A stretch of DNA of 64,000 bases from VAZQ01 sp963821505 (GTDB lineage: Bacteria > Pseudomonadota > Alphaproteobacteria > Rhizobiales > Xanthobacteraceae). The notes under the pieces are model-generated. The model searched no databases, had not been told where the DNA came from, and was given only the letters and a program-made list of their open reading frames with translations. This document shows positions 9,430-17,825 of the stretch, in pieces (within the stretch, counting starts at the first letter, position 1; each line of letters opens with the position of its first letter). The DNA lies in NCBI GenBank assembly GCA_963821505.1, contig CAWGEH010000014.1:29126-93125 (forward strand), in the 5' to 3' direction. A program made the translations under genes and the position numbers.

Positions 9430-10244
9430 CGGGCCGGCTTTTGCCGCCAGAAGCCGGCGGCGGCGACCGTGAGTCCGGCGAGCAGCACCCACCACGCCGG
9501 TCGCACTTCCATCTCGACGTCGAAATGCGCCAGCAGGACGCGCCGCGCATCGACGCCGGTCGTGAACATGTAGATCGTCGCTTCGCCGGCCGCGGTGACG
9601 ACGGCGGCCGCGACGGCGAGCAGCAGCAGTTGAACCGGGGTGACCTCGCCATTGCGCCGGTAAAGCCCGCGGTATGCCAATAGCCACGTCAGGAAACCCG
9701 CCATCAGCACCGGCTCGTAGATGTTGAGCTTGGATTGCATGAAGAAATGCACGGCGCCCAGCAGCGCAATGCCGTAGACGAGGCGGTGGAGCATGTTCCA
9801 GCGCCGCGACCCCAGCCGGCGGATGACCGCGTCGGTCGAGGTCGTGGCGAGCGCGATCAGGCCAGCCAATGCGAGCGCGCCGATCAGCAGATAGATGCGC
9901 AGGACGATCTCGCTTGCCACCTTGAACAAGTCGAAGTGCTGGTCGAGGACGTAAAGCGAAAGATGCAGGGCGGCATAGGCCGCCGCGGCGACGCCGAGCG
10001 TACGCCGCGCCAGAATGATGCGGGGATAATGGAGAATACGCTGCGCCGGCGTGATCGCCAGCGTGATCAGGACAAATCGCAACGTCCAGTCGCCGGCCTG
10101 GTGAATGGCCTCGGTGACCGGCCGGGCGCCGAGGTCATCGGCGGCAGCCTGGTATGCGATCCAGAGCGCCGGCAGCACCGCCGCCACGAAGGCGACGATC
10201 TTGACCGGCGACCAGCGCCCGGACCGCTCGCGAAGGAATGACAT
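9357..10244 (-). CDS. msrQ: MsrQ/YedZ-like heme-binding ferric-reductase-type membrane protein
   Basis: A 295-residue protein with about six transmembrane helices. Histidines sit in the membrane segments ALHLSLYVLDQH, WNMLHRLVYG and LGAVHFFMQSK, the pattern of the ferric-reductase-like YedZ/MsrQ family. MsrQ carries electrons to the periplasmic methionine sulfoxide reductase MsrP. No msrP is present on either side, so MsrP would have to be encoded elsewhere. The C-terminal tail beyond the last helix (GFWRQKPARQRPS onward, Ala/Ser-rich) overlaps the end of miaA antisense. Confidence 0.85.
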   Translation of the reverse strand: MSFLRERSGRWSPVKIVAFVAAVLPALWIAYQAAADDLGARPVTEAIHQAGDWTLRFVLITLAITPAQRILHYPRIILARRTLGVAAAAYAALHLSLYVLDQHFDLFKVASEIVLRIYLLIGALALAGLIALATTSTDAVIRRLGSRRWNMLHRLVYGIALLGAVHFFMQSKLNIYEPVLMAGFLTWLLAYRGLYRRNGEVTPVQLLLLAVAAAVVTAAGEATIYMFTTGVDARRVLLAHFDVEMEVRPAWWVLLAGLTVAAAGFWRQKPARQRPSARRISAAAMSAATQVQSGG

Positions 10245-10407
10245 GCCTCAAGCCCGCTCCAGCACCCGCGGGGAAGATACATGCGGGCGCAATAACGCCC
10301 AATCAAATGCGGCGCGGGGCGCCTTCACCGGCGATCACGATTTGACGAGCATTGGGCTCGCATGACTGCACGGCGGGCGTCCGGCAGGAGTTCATGCTTT
10401 CACGTCC

Positions 10408-11031
10408 TCACGCCGCGAGCGGATCCGCAAACGCCAGCGCGGCGAGCTTGCTCGCGTGGCTGCGAATGTCAGCGGGCCAGGATTCGATCATTTGATTGAA
10501 GCGCTGTTCGTCCCTCGCGAACAGCGCTCGCGTTGCCTCCTCGAAACCGGGCCGGTTTCCCGCCATGACGGACATGAACCGGTAGGCCGCCTCTTGCGAC
10601 TGGCGGACGCGGTCTTTGCCCTCGCTCGCGCGGCGCGCGGCATCGACGAGCTTGCGCAGCGCGACTGATGCACCGCCGGGCTGGCCGTTGAGCCAATCCC
10701 AATGTCGCGGCAGCAGCGTGACCTCGCGCGCCACGACGCCCAGCCTCGGACGTCCGGGGCCGCGCGGCGGGCACGCTGCGGGAACGGAGTCGATTTGCGC
10801 CGGCTCGCGGTCCGGCCGAGCCACTCTGCCGAGCACGTCCTCGACCGTCCCGCGAAAGTCGAGCTCGATGGGTTGGCTGGTCGGATCCTCGAAGATCAGG
10901 ATCGGCGCCAGCCCGCCGCCATCGATGATCTCCTTCGCCTTCAGCGCAACCTGGCGAAGGCGGCCGGAGGCGATGCATCGCGCGCCTTCGAAGGCCGTGC
11001 ACAGCGTCGTCGCCGTCACATTCATGTCCAT
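10408..11031 (-). CDS. DUF2239 family protein
   Basis: A 207-residue soluble protein. Its order of motifs, a short N-terminal segment (TAFEGARCIASG), then ILIFEDPTSQPIELDFRGT, a PRGPGRPRLGVVAREVTLLPRHWDWL block and a helical C-terminus with GNRPGFEEATRALFARD, matches the DUF2239 family as I remember it. That family is frequent in Rhizobiales and has no assigned activity. A GGAGAG Shine-Dalgarno precedes the ATG. It is divergent from the ilvI leader, and two palindromes with CCGG centres lie just upstream of its start. Confidence 0.75.
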   Translation of the reverse strand: MDMNVTATTLCTAFEGARCIASGRLRQVALKAKEIIDGGGLAPILIFEDPTSQPIELDFRGTVEDVLGRVARPDREPAQIDSVPAACPPRGPGRPRLGVVAREVTLLPRHWDWLNGQPGGASVALRKLVDAARRASEGKDRVRQSQEAAYRFMSVMAGNRPGFEEATRALFARDEQRFNQMIESWPADIRSHASKLAALAFADPLAA

Positions 11032-11051
11032 GGTGCTCTCCGTTGCGGTCG

Positions 11052-11098
11052 TATTTATCCCGGGTAAAATGGCAGGTCTATATCATCCGGATAAAATC
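11052..11098. promoter_or_regulatory. Two CCGG-centred pseudo-palindromes, candidate operators
   Basis: TTTATCCCGGGTAAAAT (from 11054) and TCATCCGGATAAAAT (from 11083) share the pattern ATCC-(CG)-GG-(A)TAAAAT and lie with centres about 28 bp apart, close to three helical turns. They are just upstream of the DUF2239 gene and also upstream of the divergent ilvI leader. Spacing and symmetry suggest binding of a dimeric regulator; which one is unknown. Confidence 0.4.
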
Positions 11099-11175
11099 GT
11101 CTTTCTCTCGTCTTGACGCTCTATTCCGCAGCGTTTATAAGAATGCCCGCAACGAAATGATGAAGGAGCGCCGCG

Positions 11176-11238
11176 GTGCGCAATTTTATTACTCAGGTGC
11201 TCGTAATCGTGGGCAAGCGCACCGCCGGGGATGGCTAG
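11176..11238 (+). CDS. ilvI leader peptide (branched-chain amino-acid attenuator)
   Basis: A 20-codon reading frame starting GTG, with an AAGGAG Shine-Dalgarno at 11163-11168 and the correct 7-base spacing. Codons 8-12 read Val-Leu-Val-Ile-Val, exactly the amino acids made by the downstream pathway. The peptide (M)RNFITQVLVIVG continues to a TAG at 11236 inside a hairpin region, and a terminator-like hairpin follows before ilvI. This is the arrangement of a ribosome-mediated attenuator: stalling at the Val/Leu/Ile codons when charged tRNAs are scarce would let RNA polymerase read through. Confidence 0.85.
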   Translation: MRNFITQVLVIVGKRTAGDG

Positions 11239-11294
11239 GCCATCCACGAACGTGGCGGTGCGCAAAGGGCCCTCGCGGCCCTTTTTGATTTTCC
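11217..11294 (+). terminator. Attenuator hairpins upstream of ilvI
   Basis: A 10-bp perfect stem GCGCACCGCC (11217-11226) / GGCGGTGCGC (11254-11263) encloses a smaller GGATGG/CCATCC hairpin. Immediately after it, AAAGGGCC (11264-11271) pairs with GGCCCTTT (11277-11284) over a 5-base loop, followed by a T-rich run, which makes an intrinsic terminator about 30 bp before the ilvI start. The leader peptide ends inside the first stem. The exact anti-terminator pairing was not resolved by eye. Confidence 0.8.
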
Positions 11295-11320
11295 AACGGT
11301 GCGAGCGAGTGGAGCTGGCG

Positions 11321-13081
11321 ATGAGCAGAGAAATGACGGGCGCTGAAATGGTGATCGAGGCGCTTGCCGACCAAGGGGTCGAGCATCTGTTCGGCTATCC
11401 GGGCGGAGCGGTGCTGCCGATCTACGACGCGCTGTTCCAGCAGGACAAGGTCAGGCACATCCTGGTGCGGCACGAGCAGGGCGCCGTGCATGCCGCCGAG
11501 GGCTATGCGCGCTCGACCGGCAAGGCCGGCTGCGTGCTGGTGACCTCCGGCCCCGGTGCCACCAACGCCGTCACCGGGCTGACCGACGCGCTCATGGACT
11601 CGATCCCGATCGTGTGCCTCACCGGACAGGTGCCGACCCATCTCATCGGCAACGACGCGTTCCAGGAATGCGACACCGTCGGCATCACGCGGCCCTGCAC
11701 CAAGCACAACTACCTGGTGAAGAACATCGCCGACCTTCCGCGCGTGCTGCACGAGGCGTTCCACATCGCCAAGAGCGGCCGGCCGGGGCCGGTGGTCGTC
11801 GACATCCCGAAGGACATCCAGTTCGCCAAGGGGCTCTATTCCCGGCCGAAGGAATTCCAGCACAAGGGCTACCGCCCGAAGCTCAAGGGCGACCTCGAGC
11901 GCATCAAGGCCGCGATCGAGCTGATGCGTCGCGCCAAGCGTCCGCTGTTCTACACCGGCGGCGGCGTCATCAATTCCGGCCCGGAGGCGAGCCATCTGCT
12001 GCGCGAGCTGGTCAAGCTCACCGGCTTTCCCATCACCTCGACCCTGATGGGGCTCGGCGCCTATGCCGCCTCCGATCCGCAATGGCTCGGCATGCTCGGC
12101 ATGCACGGCACTTACGAGGCCAACCTGTCGATGCACGATTGCGACCTGATGATCTGCATCGGCGCGCGCTTCGACGACCGCATCACCGGTCGGCTCGACG
12201 CCTTCTCGCCCGGCTCGACGAAGATCCATGTCGACATCGACCCGTCGTCGATCAACAAGAACGTCAAGGTCGACGTTCCGATCATCGGCGACTGCGCCCA
12301 CGTCCTCGAGGACATGGTGCGGCTGTGGCGCTCCAGCGCCATGCATGCCGACAAGAAGGCGCTGGAGGCCTGGTGGAAGCAGATCGAGACCTGGCGCGCG
12401 CGCAAATCGCTCGCCTACAACAACTCGAACGAACTCATCAAGCCGCAATACGCCATTCAGCGCCTCTACGAGCGGACCAAGGATCGCGACACCTACATCA
12501 CCACGGAAGTGGGCCAGCACCAGATGTGGGCCGCGCAGTTCTACCGCTTCGAGGAGCCCAACCGCTGGATGACCTCGGGCGGCCTCGGCACCATGGGCTA
12601 TGGCTTGCCGGCGGCGGTCGGGGTGCAGCTCGCGCATCCGAATTCGCTGGTCATCGACATCGCCGGCGAGGCCTCGGTGCTGATGACCATGCAGGAAATG
12701 TCGACGGCGGTGCAGCACGACCTGCCGATCAAGATTTTCATCATCAACAACCAGTACATGGGAATGGTGCGACAGTGGCAGGAGCTGCTGCACGGCGGGC
12801 GCTACGCGCATTCCTATACCGAAGCCTTGCCCGACTTCGTGAAGCTTGCCGAGGCCTATCACGCCGTCGGCATTCGCTGCGAGCGCCCGGGTGACCTCGA
12901 TGGCGCGATCCGCGAGATGATCGGCGTGAAGAGGCCGGTGATCTTCGACTGCGTGGTCGATCCCAACGAGAACTGCTTCCCGATGATCCCTTCCGGCCGC
13001 GCCCACAACGAGATGCTGCTCGGCGATGCCACCGTGAGCATCGAGGACGCCATCACCGAGGAAGGCAAGGTGATGGTGTGA
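11321..13081 (+). CDS. ilvI: Acetolactate synthase, large (catalytic) subunit
   Basis: A 586-residue thiamine-diphosphate enzyme making acetolactate or acetohydroxybutyrate, the first common step of valine, leucine and isoleucine synthesis. Seen: catalytic Glu in VRHEQGAVHAAEGYAR (Glu52), the FAD/central domain (GLGAYAASDPQWLGMLGMHG), and the TPP domain GGLGTMGYGLPAAVG, then EASVLMTMQEMSTAV and NNQYMGMVRQWQ. The start at 11321 follows GGAG and fits the family; the longer open frame upstream runs through the attenuator and is not used. The small subunit gene follows after a 199-bp palindromic insertion. ilvB is an equally valid symbol. Confidence 0.96.
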   Translation: MSREMTGAEMVIEALADQGVEHLFGYPGGAVLPIYDALFQQDKVRHILVRHEQGAVHAAEGYARSTGKAGCVLVTSGPGATNAVTGLTDALMDSIPIVCLTGQVPTHLIGNDAFQECDTVGITRPCTKHNYLVKNIADLPRVLHEAFHIAKSGRPGPVVVDIPKDIQFAKGLYSRPKEFQHKGYRPKLKGDLERIKAAIELMRRAKRPLFYTGGGVINSGPEASHLLRELVKLTGFPITSTLMGLGAYAASDPQWLGMLGMHGTYEANLSMHDCDLMICIGARFDDRITGRLDAFSPGSTKIHVDIDPSSINKNVKVDVPIIGDCAHVLEDMVRLWRSSAMHADKKALEAWWKQIETWRARKSLAYNNSNELIKPQYAIQRLYERTKDRDTYITTEVGQHQMWAAQFYRFEEPNRWMTSGGLGTMGYGLPAAVGVQLAHPNSLVIDIAGEASVLMTMQEMSTAVQHDLPIKIFIINNQYMGMVRQWQELLHGGRYAHSYTEALPDFVKLAEAYHAVGIRCERPGDLDGAIREMIGVKRPVIFDCVVDPNENCFPMIPSGRAHNEMLLGDATVSIEDAITEEGKVMV

Positions 13082-13103
13082 CGACCATGCGTGCCGCGAG
13101 CTC

Positions 13104-13266
13104 GGCCACCCTCTCCCCTTGTGGGAGAGGGTGGCCGCCGAAGCGTAGCGAAGGCGGCCGGGTGAGGGGGGCCGGCGAGCGTGGAAACAATACCCCTCAC
13201 CCGGCTCGCCCGCCTTCGCTTCGCTGCGACGGGCTCGCCACCCTCTCCCGCAAGGGGAGAGGGTAG
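13104..13266. repeat. Palindromic repeat element between ilvI and ilvN
   Basis: Two hairpins with the common rhizobial core CCCTCTCCC...GGGAGAGGG (13104-13136 and about 13239-13264) flank inverted copies of a GCGAAGCG/GCCTTCGC and CCGGGTGAGGGG/CCCCTCACCCGG segment. The whole block is therefore one large inverted repeat of about 160 bp. It fills the gap between two subunit genes that must be co-expressed, where it may influence mRNA stability or the subunit ratio. Confidence 0.75.
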
Positions 13267-13280
13267 ATGGAGCAAGTTGC

Positions 13281-13820
13281 GTGAACACCACCACCCATTA
13301 CCCCGCCGCCACCATATCGCAGCAGGTCGAGACCCACGCCTTGTCGGTGCTGGTCGACAACGAGCCGGGCGTGCTGGCGCGGGTGATCGGCCTGTTCTCC
13401 GGCCGCGGCTACAACATCGACTCGCTCACGGTCTCCGAGACCGAGCACGAGAAGCATCTTTCGCGCATCACCATCGTGACGCGCGGCACGCCGATGGTGA
13501 TCGAGCAGATCAAGAACCAGCTTGAACGGCTCGTCCCGGTGCACCGCGTGGTCGACATGACGGTCGCGGGGCCGCACATCGAGCGCGAGCTCGCCATGGT
13601 CAAGGTGCGCGGCAAGGGCGATCACCGCATGGAGGCGCTGCGGCTCGCCGACGCGTTCCGCGCCCGCGTGATCGACGCCTCGACCGAGAGCTTCGTCTTC
13701 GAGATCACCGGCGCGAGCGACAAGATCGAAAGCTTCGTCGCGCTCATGTTGCCGCTCGGGCTGGTCGAGGTCTCGCGCACCGGCATCGTCGCCATCGCGC
13801 GCGGCCCGGAGGGGATGTGA
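13281..13820 (+). CDS. ilvN: Acetolactate synthase, small (regulatory) subunit
   Basis: A 179-residue protein with an N-terminal ACT domain: HALSVLVDNEPGVLARVIGLFSGRGYNIDSLTV at residues 18-50, containing the valine-binding NEPGVL loop. The C-terminal domain (GDHRMEALRLADAFRARVID, ending SRTGIVAIARG) activates the catalytic subunit. It confers valine feedback inhibition on IlvI. Start is GTG at 13281 with GGAG about 10 bases upstream (AGATGGAGCAAG). It lies 199 bp after ilvI, separated by the palindromic element. Confidence 0.95.
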   Translation: MNTTTHYPAATISQQVETHALSVLVDNEPGVLARVIGLFSGRGYNIDSLTVSETEHEKHLSRITIVTRGTPMVIEQIKNQLERLVPVHRVVDMTVAGPHIERELAMVKVRGKGDHRMEALRLADAFRARVIDASTESFVFEITGASDKIESFVALMLPLGLVEVSRTGIVAIARGPEGM

Positions 13821-13921
13821 GCAGTTTCCCGCTCGGCGGGCTTGTCCCGGCGATCCATTGAACCTAGAAGCAGCACGGCAAAACAGCGGCCAGCAACCTG
13901 GCCCGACGAGGGGTGAGCATC

Positions 13922-14941
13922 ATGCGCGTTTACTATGACCGCGACGCCGACATCAATCTGATCAAAAGCAAGAAGGTCGCCATCATCGGCTACGGCAGCC
14001 AGGGTCATGCCCATGCGCTCAACCTGCGCGATTCCGGCGTCAAGGACGTGGCGGTGGCGCTGCGCAAGGGCTCGCAGGGGGTGAAGAAAGCGCAGGCCGA
14101 GAAGCTCAAGGTCATGGAGGTCGCCGCCGCCGCCAAGTGGGCGGACGTGATGATGATGCTCACGCCCGACGAGCTGCAGTCCGAGATCTACCGCGAGCAC
14201 CTCGCCGACAACATGAAGAAGGGCGCGGCGCTGATGTTCGCGCACGGCCTCAATATCCATTTCAACCTGATCGAGCCGCGCGCCGATCTCGACGTGATGA
14301 TGATCGCGCCGAAAGGCCCCGGTCACACCGTGCGCGCGGAGTACCAGCGCGGCGCCGGCGTCCCGGTGCTGATGGCGGTGCACAAGGACGCCTCCGGCAA
14401 CGCCCACGATCTCACGCTCTCCTACGGCGCCGCGATCGGCGGCGGACGGGCCGGCATCATCGAGACCACGTTCCGCGAGGAATGCGAGACCGACCTGTTC
14501 GGCGAGCAGTCCGTGCTGTGCGGCGGGCTGGTCGAATTGATGAAGGCCGGTTACGAGACCCTGGTCGAGGCCGGCTACGCGCCGGAAATGGCCTATTTCG
14601 AGTGCGTGCACGAGGTGAAGCTGATCGTCGACCTGATCTACGAGGGCGGCATCGCCACCATGAACTACTCCGTCTCCAACACCGCCGAATACGGCGAATA
14701 CGTCTCCGGCCCGCGCGTGGTCAACGATGCGACCCGCGCCGAGATGAAGAAGATCCTCGACGACATCCAGTCCGGCAAGTTCGTCAAGGACTGGATGCTG
14801 GAGAACCGCGTCAACCAGACATCGTTCAAGGCCATGCGCAACAAGATGGCGGCGCACCCCATCGAGCAGATCGGCGAGAAGCTGCGCGCCATGATGCCCT
14901 GGATCAAGCAGCGGGCACTCGTCGACCGCAGCCGGAATTGA
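13922..14941 (+). CDS. ilvC: Ketol-acid reductoisomerase (class I)
   Basis: A 339-residue enzyme, the normal class I length, catalysing the second step of branched-chain amino-acid synthesis. The Rossmann motif GYGSQGHAHALNLRDSG starts at residue 23. Metal and substrate residues lie in LMFAHGLNIHF, APKGPGHTVR, GGGRAGIIETTFREECETDLFGEQ and YFECVHEVKLIVDLIYEGG. An upstream in-frame GTG at 13913 would add MSI; the ATG at 13922 was preferred because MRVYYDRDAD is the conserved N-terminus and GAGGGG precedes it. It follows ilvIN by about 100 bp. Confidence 0.96.
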   Translation: MRVYYDRDADINLIKSKKVAIIGYGSQGHAHALNLRDSGVKDVAVALRKGSQGVKKAQAEKLKVMEVAAAAKWADVMMMLTPDELQSEIYREHLADNMKKGAALMFAHGLNIHFNLIEPRADLDVMMIAPKGPGHTVRAEYQRGAGVPVLMAVHKDASGNAHDLTLSYGAAIGGGRAGIIETTFREECETDLFGEQSVLCGGLVELMKAGYETLVEAGYAPEMAYFECVHEVKLIVDLIYEGGIATMNYSVSNTAEYGEYVSGPRVVNDATRAEMKKILDDIQSGKFVKDWMLENRVNQTSFKAMRNKMAAHPIEQIGEKLRAMMPWIKQRALVDRSRN

Positions 14942-15036
14942 TCCGCGGCCGCGACGGCGGCTGCTCTTCCGCCCGCCGCCGTGCTGCGGCATGATGGCGG
15001 CAAAACGCTACCTCGGCGCAGCGGTGGAGGGAGAGC

Positions 15037-15444
15037 ATGAGCAGCCGCGAAGACATCGAGCGGACCCTCGGTGCCGCCTATGCGGCGCGCCAGCGGGGCG
15101 ATCTCGATGCCCTCGGCCGGATATTTGCCCCCCACGCCAGGTTCCAGATGGCCGGCTCCAACGCGTCGCCCATTGCCACCCTGGTCGAGGGCGCCGAGCA
15201 ATATCGTCCGCTGCTCGCCGGCATGATCAAGACCTTCGACATCCTCGAATACAAGATCGTGTCCATGCTGATCGACGGATCGAAGGCGGCGGTGCAATGG
15301 CGCGCCCGGATGCGCTCCACCGTCACCGGCGAGACCGTCGACACCGATCTGTTCGATCTGATCGAAATGGAAGACGGCCGGATCAGGTCGTTCTTCGAAT
15401 TCTGCGACACCGCGCTCGCCGCGCGCATGATGATGACGCGGTAG
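15037..15444 (+). CDS. SnoaL-like / NTF2-fold family protein
   Basis: A 135-residue protein with the NTF2-like pattern: an N-terminal helix (IERTLGAAYAARQRGDLDAL), a FAPHARFQM strand, a helical EGAEQYRPLLAGMIKTF segment, then strands (YKIVSMLIDGSKAAVQWRARM, VDTDLFDLIEMEDGRIRSFFEFCDT). Proteins of this fold include small isomerases and many uncharacterised proteins; no catalytic set is diagnostic here. GGAGGGAG precedes the ATG. It lies 18 bp before the ABC ATPase gene and may be the first gene of that operon. Confidence 0.75.
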   Translation: MSSREDIERTLGAAYAARQRGDLDALGRIFAPHARFQMAGSNASPIATLVEGAEQYRPLLAGMIKTFDILEYKIVSMLIDGSKAAVQWRARMRSTVTGETVDTDLFDLIEMEDGRIRSFFEFCDTALAARMMMTR

Positions 15445-15462
15445 CGGCACCGGCGCGCCGCC

Positions 15463-16263
15463 ATGCCGCCCGCCGTTGCGCTCGCGCACGTGACCGTAAC
15501 CTTCCGGCTTGCCGACGGCGGCGCATACCCGGCGGTCGAGGGCGCCTCGCTGGCGGTGGCAGACGGCGAGTTCGTGGCCATCGTCGGCCCGACCGGCTGC
15601 GGAAAGTCGACCCTGCTCAACGTCGCCGCCGGGCTGGTTGCGCCCTCATCCGGCCGCATCGACATCTACGGCGCGTCGCTCAGCGGCCTCAACCGCCAGG
15701 CCGGCTATCTCTTCCAGGCGGAGGCGCTGTTCCCGTGGAAGACCGCGCTGGAAAATGTCGCGATCGGGCTCGAGACCGCCGGCGTCCCCCGCGCGCAAGC
15801 GCGCGAGCGCGCGCAGGCGTGGCTCGCCCGCGTCGGTCTGACCGGCTTCGGCGGGCGCTATCCGCACATGCTTTCGGGCGGTCAAAGAAAGCGTGTCGGC
15901 CTGGTGCAGGTGCTCATTCGCGACCCCAAGATCCTGCTGATGGACGAGCCGTTCGGTCCGCTCGATGCGCAGACGCGGCAGATCATGGGCAATCTGCTGC
16001 TCGATCTGTGGAACGCCGATCGCAAGGCGGTGCTGTTCGTCACCCACGATCTCGAGGAGGCGATCGCGCTGTCCGACCGGGTGGTGATCATGTCGGCGGG
16101 ACCGGCCGCGCGCGTCATCGGCGACTGGAAGGTCGCGCTGCCGCGGCCGCGCGACATCGCCGAGATCAAGGTCGAGCGCGCGTTCCACGACCTGCACCGC
16201 GAAATCTGGGCAACGCTGAAGGCCGAGGTGCTCAAGGGCTACGCCCAGACCGGCGGCGGATGA
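15463..16263 (+). CDS. ABC transporter ATP-binding protein (nitrate/sulfonate/taurine-type)
   Basis: A 266-residue ATPase with Walker A GPTGCGKS (residues 42-49), a Q-loop in YLFQAEALFPWKTALENV, the signature LSGGQRKRVG (137-146), Walker B ILLMDEPFGPLD and an H-loop in VLFVTHDLEEA. The FPWKTALENV segment and EEAIALSDRVVIMS are typical of SsuB/TauB/NrtD-like importers. It energises the permease at 17037 and the binding protein at 18002; a PEBP-family gene lies between. The substrate is not apparent. Confidence 0.9.
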   Translation: MPPAVALAHVTVTFRLADGGAYPAVEGASLAVADGEFVAIVGPTGCGKSTLLNVAAGLVAPSSGRIDIYGASLSGLNRQAGYLFQAEALFPWKTALENVAIGLETAGVPRAQARERAQAWLARVGLTGFGGRYPHMLSGGQRKRVGLVQVLIRDPKILLMDEPFGPLDAQTRQIMGNLLLDLWNADRKAVLFVTHDLEEAIALSDRVVIMSAGPAARVIGDWKVALPRPRDIAEIKVERAFHDLHREIWATLKAEVLKGYAQTGGG

Positions 16264-16347
16264 CATCGCGCTGTATTGTTGCCTTGATATTGCAGTGACG
16301 GCTACACTTGCTGCGATGGGCGCAGGGGCCCATACGGAGGAAACATC

Positions 16348-16917
16348 ATGTCGATAAAGCGAACACTCTTGCTGGCTGGCGGCGTTGCCATGGCCGTTGC
16401 CTGGAGCGCTCACGGCGCCAGCGCGCAGGGCGTCTTCACGATCACCTCGTCGTCGTTCAAGGACGGCGAGCGCCTGGCGACCAAGATGGCCGGCAACAAC
16501 AAGCAGAATCCGAATTGCGTCGGCGAAAACGTATCGCCCGCGCTGTCCTGGGCGAACCCTCCGGCGGGCACCAAGAGCTATGCGCTGCTGATGTTCGACC
16601 CGGAAGGCAGGCCGCCGGGCGGCGTGAGCCATTGGGTCGCCTATGGCATCCCGGTCTCCGTGACCGGCTTTGCGGAGGGGGAAACGTCCAAGCAGACCGA
16701 CAAATATGTCGGCGGCAAGAGCCTGATGGGCCTGCCGCATTATTTCGGCCCGTGCACGCCGCCCGGCGCGCCGCATCACTACACCTTCACGCTGATTGCC
16801 ACCGATCTCGAGCCGAGCGCGCTGCAGCCCGGCATGACGCGGGATGAAGTCATCAAGGCGTTGGAAGGGCACGCCAAGGGCGCGACCGGCATCATCGGCA
16901 CGTTCTCGAAGCCGTGA
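16348..16917 (+). CDS. PEBP-family (YbhB/YbcL-like) protein with export signal
   Basis: A 189-residue protein: signal peptide at residues 1-27 (ending GASAQG), then the phosphatidylethanolamine-binding-protein fold with NCVGENVSPALSWANPPAGTKSYALLMFDPEGRPPGGVSHWVAYGIP and HYFGPCTPPGAPHHYTFTLIATD. Those segments contain the conserved DPD-like, GxxHW and HxY elements of the ligand pocket. GGAGG precedes the ATG. Bacterial members (YbhB, YbcL) bind small anions but have no established reaction. Its position inside an ABC importer operon suggests it may handle the same ligand in the periplasm. Confidence 0.88.
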   Translation: MSIKRTLLLAGGVAMAVAWSAHGASAQGVFTITSSSFKDGERLATKMAGNNKQNPNCVGENVSPALSWANPPAGTKSYALLMFDPEGRPPGGVSHWVAYGIPVSVTGFAEGETSKQTDKYVGGKSLMGLPHYFGPCTPPGAPHHYTFTLIATDLEPSALQPGMTRDEVIKALEGHAKGATGIIGTFSKP

Positions 16918-17036
16918 GCTGAGTATCTCTCCGTCATGGCCGGACCTGTTCCGGCCATCCACGCCTTGGTTCTTGGCGAGAAGACGTGGATGGCCGACGA
17001 GCACGGCCATGACGGGGCATCAGTCCGGGTGGGATC

Positions 17037-17825
17037 GTGTCTCGCGCCAAGCTCCTTGCGCTCCAGCTGCTCGTCGCCGTCACGGCGGTGCTGCTCTGGC
17101 AGCTGCTCACCACCGTGCCGATCGGCGGCGTGAAGGTGCTGCCGCCGTTCTTCTTCTCGAACCCGTCAGACGTCGCGGCCCGCATCGTCAAATGGTTCGT
17201 CGAGGGCACGATCTGGAAGCATCTGTGGATCACGCTCCTCGAGTCCGTGCTCGCCTTCGTCATCGGCTCGGTTGCCGGCGTCCTGATCGGCTTCTGGTTC
17301 GCGCAGCAGCCGCGCGTGGCGGCGGTGTTCGATCCCTATGTCAAGATGATCAACGCGCTGCCGCGCGTGGTGCTGGCGCCGATCTTCGCGCTCTGGCTCG
17401 GGCTCGGCATCTGGTCGAAGGTCGCGCTCGGCGTCACGCTGGTCTTTTTCATCGTGTTCTTCAACGTCTATCAGGGCGTGAAGGAGGTGAGCCCGACCGT
17501 GCTCGCCAACGCCCGCATGCTGGGCATGAACGAGCGGGCGCTCATGCGCCACGTCTATTGGCCTTCGGCGCTGTCCTGGATGTTCTCCTCGCTCCACACC
17601 GCGGTCGGATTCGCAGTCGTCGGCGCGGTGGTGGGCGAGTATCTCGGCTCGGCCGCCGGTCTCGGCTACATCATCCAGCAGGCCGAGGGCGTGTTCGACG
17701 TCGCCGGCGTGTTCGCCGGCATGCTGGTCCTCGCCGCCTTCGTGATCGCGATCGACTTCGTGGTCACGCTGGTCGAGCGGCGTCTCCTGGTCTGGCGCCC
17801 GGTCGCGGCCGAAACACGCGCCTGA
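17037..17825 (+). CDS. ABC transporter permease (nitrate/sulfonate/taurine-type)
   Basis: A 262-residue integral membrane protein with about six helices. It has the EAA loop typical of SsuC/TauC-like permeases (ANARMLGMNERALMRHVYWPSALSWMF, with the conserved Gly). FDPYVKMINALPRVVLAPIFALWLG is another hallmark of this family. GTG start. It works with the ATPase at 15463 and the binding protein at 18002. The 120 bp upstream contain an imperfect inverted repeat (CATGGCCGG...CCGGCCATCCACG and GTGGATGGCCG...CGGCCATGAC) that may be a mobile palindromic element. Confidence 0.9.
   Translation: MSRAKLLALQLLVAVTAVLLWQLLTTVPIGGVKVLPPFFFSNPSDVAARIVKWFVEGTIWKHLWITLLESVLAFVIGSVAGVLIGFWFAQQPRVAAVFDPYVKMINALPRVVLAPIFALWLGLGIWSKVALGVTLVFFIVFFNVYQGVKEVSPTVLANARMLGMNERALMRHVYWPSALSWMFSSLHTAVGFAVVGAVVGEYLGSAAGLGYIIQQAEGVFDVAGVFAGMLVLAAFVIAIDFVVTLVERRLLVWRPVAAETRA

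Noticed and set aside
11189..13294. 701-codon open frame on the minus strand
   Set aside because: Antisense shadow of ilvI; it also runs through the attenuator and the palindromic repeat.
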